64,000 nucleotides of DNA from Gammaproteobacteria bacterium. GTDB lineage: Bacteria > Pseudomonadota > Gammaproteobacteria > Pseudomonadales > Porticoccaceae. Below are positions 61,666 through 64,000 of the stretch, piece by piece. Position numbers and translations under genes: made by a program. The first letter of the stretch is position 1. Each line of letters opens with the position of its first letter. The notes under the pieces are model-generated. The model ran no database searches and had not been told where the DNA came from. It worked only from the letters and a program-made list of their open reading frames with translations. The stretch covers positions 62,001 through 126,000 of the forward strand of contig JADJET010000009.1 of NCBI GenBank assembly GCA_016708925.1, read 5' to 3'.

Positions 61666-62388
61666 TCACCGGAGTTGAAAGTTGATGCGTTGCACGGCCA
61701 CGGTCGGCACCGGCTGGCCATCGACCCGCGCCGGCTCGCAGCGCCAACGCCGTACCGCGGCCAGCGCCGCTGCATCCAACAGCGGTGAACCGGAGGACTC
61801 GATCAGGGTGATGTCATCGATCGCCCCCGTGGCGTCGAGCGCGACCTGCAACCGCACGCTGCCCTCCAGTCCGCGGCGGCGCGCGGCGGCGGGATAGACC
61901 GGCGCCTGCCGGTACAGGCATTGCGCGGCGAGGTCCGGCACCGGTGGCGCGACCGCAGGTGCCGGCGAAGGCGCGGCGGTGGAGACTGACGCGGGGGCAA
62001 CGGGCGCAACGGGCGCAACGGGCGCAATGGGCGCAATGGGCGCAATGGGCGCGGCCGGGGGTGGTGGGGCGACCGCCAGGGGAACGGCTTCGGAGCGGGG
62101 CGCAGGTGCGGGTCTGGGTTGGGATGCGGGTCTGGGTCGGGCCGCCAGTACCGGCTTGGCCGGTGGTTTTTTGATTTCCGCGGGCGGCGCGGATGGTGGT
62201 GCAGCCGGTTTCGATGGTTTGATGATGAGTTGCGCCATCACGGGTGCCGAGATCGTCGCGGTCGTCGGTGCCGGCTGCCACTGGGTCAGCCATGCGCCAC
62301 CGGCCGCATGCAGCGCCAGCGCGAGCAGCAGCGCGAGGCACCAGAGTCCGCCGCGAGCGCCGGCACGGGACGGGGTTGTGGCGGTCAC
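61666..62388 (-). CDS. tonB: TonB energy-transducing protein
   Basis: 240 residues from GTG 62386-62388. One N-terminal membrane helix (about 15-37), a long Pro/Ala-rich periplasmic linker, and a C-terminal TonB domain (CLYRQAPVYPAAARRRGLEG, RRWRCEPARVDGQPV) whose YP motif binds receptor TonB boxes. The linker contains six or more PIA/PVA triplets encoded by a 9-base tandem repeat. First gene of the cluster. Confidence 0.92.
   Translation of the reverse strand: MTATTPSRAGARGGLWCLALLLALALHAAGGAWLTQWQPAPTTATISAPVMAQLIIKPSKPAAPPSAPPAEIKKPPAKPVLAARPRPASQPRPAPAPRSEAVPLAVAPPPPAAPIAPIAPIAPVAPVAPVAPASVSTAAPSPAPAVAPPVPDLAAQCLYRQAPVYPAAARRRGLEGSVRLQVALDATGAIDDITLIESSGSPLLDAAALAAVRRWRCEPARVDGQPVPTVAVQRINFQLR
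61994..62052. repeat. 9-base tandem repeat inside tonB
   Basis: About six copies of a GGGCGCAAC/GGGCGCAAT unit encode P-(I/V)-A triplets in the TonB linker on the minus strand. Being a multiple of three, copy-number change would lengthen or shorten the linker without frameshift. Confidence 0.85.
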
Positions 62389-62592
62389 ACCGCGCCAGCA
62401 TGGAAGTCACTGCTCATGGCGACAAGCTAAGAGAAAACGGGCGTCGGGTCGATGCGGCAAAATGTCGCACCTCCGTGGGTGCAGGGATCCCGATTGCCGG
62501 TTGCGCGTCGGCTCGCCGTGAGGAGGGGGATGGCCAGCCCGAATGTCGCGGCCGGCCGGGCGTTCTGCTGGCGGTACCGGGCGGAGATCCGC

Positions 62593-62618
62593 GTGGGCAC
62601 GCTGCGCTTTGCCCGCCC
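62593..62618. repeat. Intergenic REP-like repeat (GTGGGCACGCTGCGC type)
   Basis: GTGGGCACGCTGCGCTTTGC followed by CCGCCC is an imperfect palindrome (GGGCA...TGCCC) of a kind often seen scattered between proteobacterial genes. Only one copy is in this window. Confidence 0.5.
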
Positions 62619-62679
62619 GATGCCTTTTCTCATTCAGACGCAGAAGCGAGCGTCCACAAGGCCCTGATATTTCCGGGTT

Positions 62680-62705
62680 CCCGCCCCCACGAAGGCGGGG
62701 GCGGG
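62680..62705. repeat. GC-rich perfect palindrome, REP-like
   Basis: CCCGCCCCC pairs with GGGGGCGGG around an 8-base loop. It resembles common REP-type units; it has no T tract and is far from gene ends. Confidence 0.5.
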
Positions 62706-62826
62706 CTCTACCCGACCCGGCGTCCCTGCCGGCCGGCAACGGCAACATCCCTGCGTCCTTGCGAGATTGGCCCGAGACTCAACGTAGCAGACGGGGCTTG
62801 CGCCCGCTCCGCCAGCCGCGCAATCA

Positions 62827-63177
62827 CTACCGAGCCGGGCCGTTATTCATACGGGTTTGCAGGCTGTAGTAGGCGGCGATGTTCACGATGTCACGATCCG
62901 ACAGCGGCTTGGCCATCGCATTCATGATGGGGTTCTGGCGTGTTTGACCATCGCGGTAGGCACGAAGTGCGTTTTCCAGATAGCCGCGTTCCTGACCAGC
63001 CAGATGTGGCGTGCCCGGAATCTTGGCAATACCGTCGGGGTTGTGACATGCGAAGCAAGCTGCTGCCCGCTTCTTGCCTGCCCCCACGTCAGGAGCTGGC
63101 TCACCCAGCGGTTGGGCTTGAACCGTGGAAGTGGCCAGCAGCAGCGCTGCCAGTCCGAGACGAAATATGTTTTTCAT
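62827..63177 (-). CDS. Small c-type cytochrome (class I, c4/c553-like)
   Basis: 116 residues. Signal peptide (about 1-21, cleaved near VQAQP), then a single haem site CFACHN (CxxCH) and the distal Met in QNPIMNAMAKPLSD, followed by the last helix IVNIAAYYSLQ. Periplasmic electron carrier. It is 14 bases downstream of the membrane protein gene, so the two are probably one operon and the cytochrome its electron partner. Confidence 0.9.
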   Translation of the reverse strand: MKNIFRLGLAALLLATSTVQAQPLGEPAPDVGAGKKRAAACFACHNPDGIAKIPGTPHLAGQERGYLENALRAYRDGQTRQNPIMNAMAKPLSDRDIVNIAAYYSLQTRMNNGPAR

Positions 63178-63191
63178 TTTGATTTCCTGAA

Positions 63192-64000
63192 TCAGACAAA
63201 GCTGTTGCGAACCCAGATCGTGATGCCGTAAGCAAGGAAAACAGCGATCCAGATGACAAGAATTGCGACCGCTGCGGTACCCAAGCGGGCGACAGAGCGT
63301 TCAGCCGTGTAAAGCCCTTGCACGCGCCCAGATCTGTAGAGCAGCGTGAGGTAGAAGCCGCCGACCAAACCGCCCACTCCGACGAAGGTGGAAAAGAACA
63401 GCAAGGTGGAAGGCCAATCGACATGTACGGTGTAGGTGGTGATGTCGTAGCCAAACGGCTTGAGGTGAGCCACGCGCACCACTTCGCGCCACAGGGCCAG
63501 GACGGCAAGCACACCCAGTCCGCCGAGAACCGGCAGATAGCCATGCGTCGCTGCTGTGAGGCGCTTCATCCAGACCAGCATGGCGGCCAAGGCAGCCACC
63601 AGCAGCCAGCCCACGGGATGCAGCATCAATCCCGAGGCACTCGGTTGAATGAATTGCCAGACCAGCATCGGAACCAGCGAGACGCCGAATCCCCATGTGG
63701 CCAGCCGCTGGCCTAGTGCCCGCGCAAACGCCTGGTACTCTTGCTCGCGGTCAGCACGCGAGGCGAAGTAGTGAGCGTAGGCGATGAGGAACACCCCCAC
63801 CGCTGGCAGCGACAAACTCATGATGAAGATGTAGCGAGGCCACTGAATGGCGTGCAAAGCCGATCCACTGGTATCCACTATCCCGCCCGGCGCGTACCAG
63901 TTCATCCATTGATCCGGCAGCAGTGCCTGATACGACAGCGCATGCATGATGAGTCCATCCAGGAAAAACAGCGCCAAGGCAATCCAGGCGTAGACGCCGG
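63192..64000 (-). CDS. Multi-pass membrane protein, possibly a quinol/cytochrome oxidoreductase subunit (partial)
   Basis: The open frame runs off the right edge, so the N-terminus is missing. At least seven hydrophobic segments are visible (e.g. WPRYIFIMSLSLPAVGVFLI, VGWLLVAALAAMLVW). His residues lie in or near helices (IMHAL, HAIQW, YAHYF), as would fit haem ligation. I do not recognise the family with confidence; linkage to a c-type cytochrome suggests a respiratory or quinone-linked function. Confidence 0.6.
   Translation of the reverse strand, partial: GVYAWIALALFFLDGLIMHALSYQALLPDQWMNWYAPGGIVDTSGSALHAIQWPRYIFIMSLSLPAVGVFLIAYAHYFASRADREQEYQAFARALGQRLATWGFGVSLVPMLVWQFIQPSASGLMLHPVGWLLVAALAAMLVWMKRLTAATHGYLPVLGGLGVLAVLALWREVVRVAHLKPFGYDITTYTVHVDWPSTLLFFSTFVGVGGLVGGFYLTLLYRSGRVQGLYTAERSVARLGTAAVAILVIWIAVFLAYGITIWVRNSFV

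Larger units (their letters stand above)
62389..62826. other. Intergenic stretch with palindromic repeats
   Basis: 438 bases without a credible gene. It contains two palindromic elements described separately (62593-62618 and 62680-62705) that look like intergenic repeat units, and the tonB promoter region. Confidence 0.5.

Noticed and set aside
61994..62052. CRISPR-like array
   Set aside because: The unit is 9 bases with no spacers and encodes a Pro/Ala linker in TonB.
62427..62748. Small genes in the gap upstream of tonB
   Set aside because: Translations follow palindromic REP-like DNA, lack ribosome sites and show no domain.

Overview
The window is a high-GC chromosomal segment of a gammaproteobacterium. 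Gene order supports this: pyrD-rmf-rlmKL, topA to lexA to nagZ-mtiP, and bpt-aat-trxB divergent from ftsK-lolA-rarA-(crcB)-serS-cysG are blocks I know from Pseudomonas and relatives. The proteins are also of the gammaproteobacterial type (Rmf, the fused RlmKL, methylthioinosine phosphorylase, OxyR with its two redox cysteines). I cannot name the genus. No rRNA, tRNA, CRISPR array or replication origin was seen.

Layout. 1-2.5 kb: a MoxR/DUF58/DUF4381/VWA membrane chaperone-type operon on the minus strand. 2.6-18.9 kb: housekeeping genes, including pyrD, rmf, rlmKL, a CorC/CNNM protein, slt, a universal stress protein, topA, lexA with a good upstream SOS box, a LOG-family protein, and a coupled nagZ-mtiP-yqaA-esterase operon. 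18.9-24.5 kb: a stand-alone HEXXH peptidase of the FtsH (M41) type, a VOC protein, a cold-shock protein, then oxyR divergent from rubrerythrin / Fe-S oxidoreductase / DUF3501, an oxidative-stress unit. 24.6-35.9 kb: N-degron transferases, trxB, and the ftsK-to-cysG-gor run; cysG and gor are broken.

35.95-41.1 kb is a foreign island with markedly lower GC. On its left is a truncated IS3-family element with a recognisable right end. Next come six co-directional, tightly packed genes: a membrane/zinc-ribbon/OB-fold protein, a J-domain protein, an E1-like ThiF enzyme, a small ubiquitin-like protein, an E2-like enzyme with a zinc ribbon, and a JAB/JAMM isopeptidase. On the right is debris of a tyrosine recombinase and of a DUF2075 helicase. 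This complete prokaryotic ubiquitin-like conjugation/deconjugation system, with an added J-domain and OB-fold partner, is the most interesting content. The JAB gene is split by two compensating single-base indels in homopolymers.

41.3-54.4 kb: an alcohol dehydrogenase, a GIY-YIG/DEAD-box fusion, three acyl-CoA dehydrogenases, two amidohydrolases (one frameshifted), a secreted glycerophosphodiesterase and an LLM-class flavin oxidoreductase, suggesting catabolism of CoA-activated compounds. 54.5-62.4 kb: a minus-strand metal-uptake cluster with tonB-exbB-exbD, a siderophore-type TonB receptor coupled to a BNR-repeat protein, a scrap of a second exbD, and a copper-type TonB receptor. 62.8-64 kb: a c-type cytochrome and a multi-pass membrane protein cut by the window end.

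Five single-base frameshifts (cysG, gor, two in the JAB gene, one amidohydrolase) all lie in homopolymer runs. Residual sequencing error therefore competes with true gene decay as the explanation. The roughly 30-codon deletion in gor does not fit that pattern and looks real.
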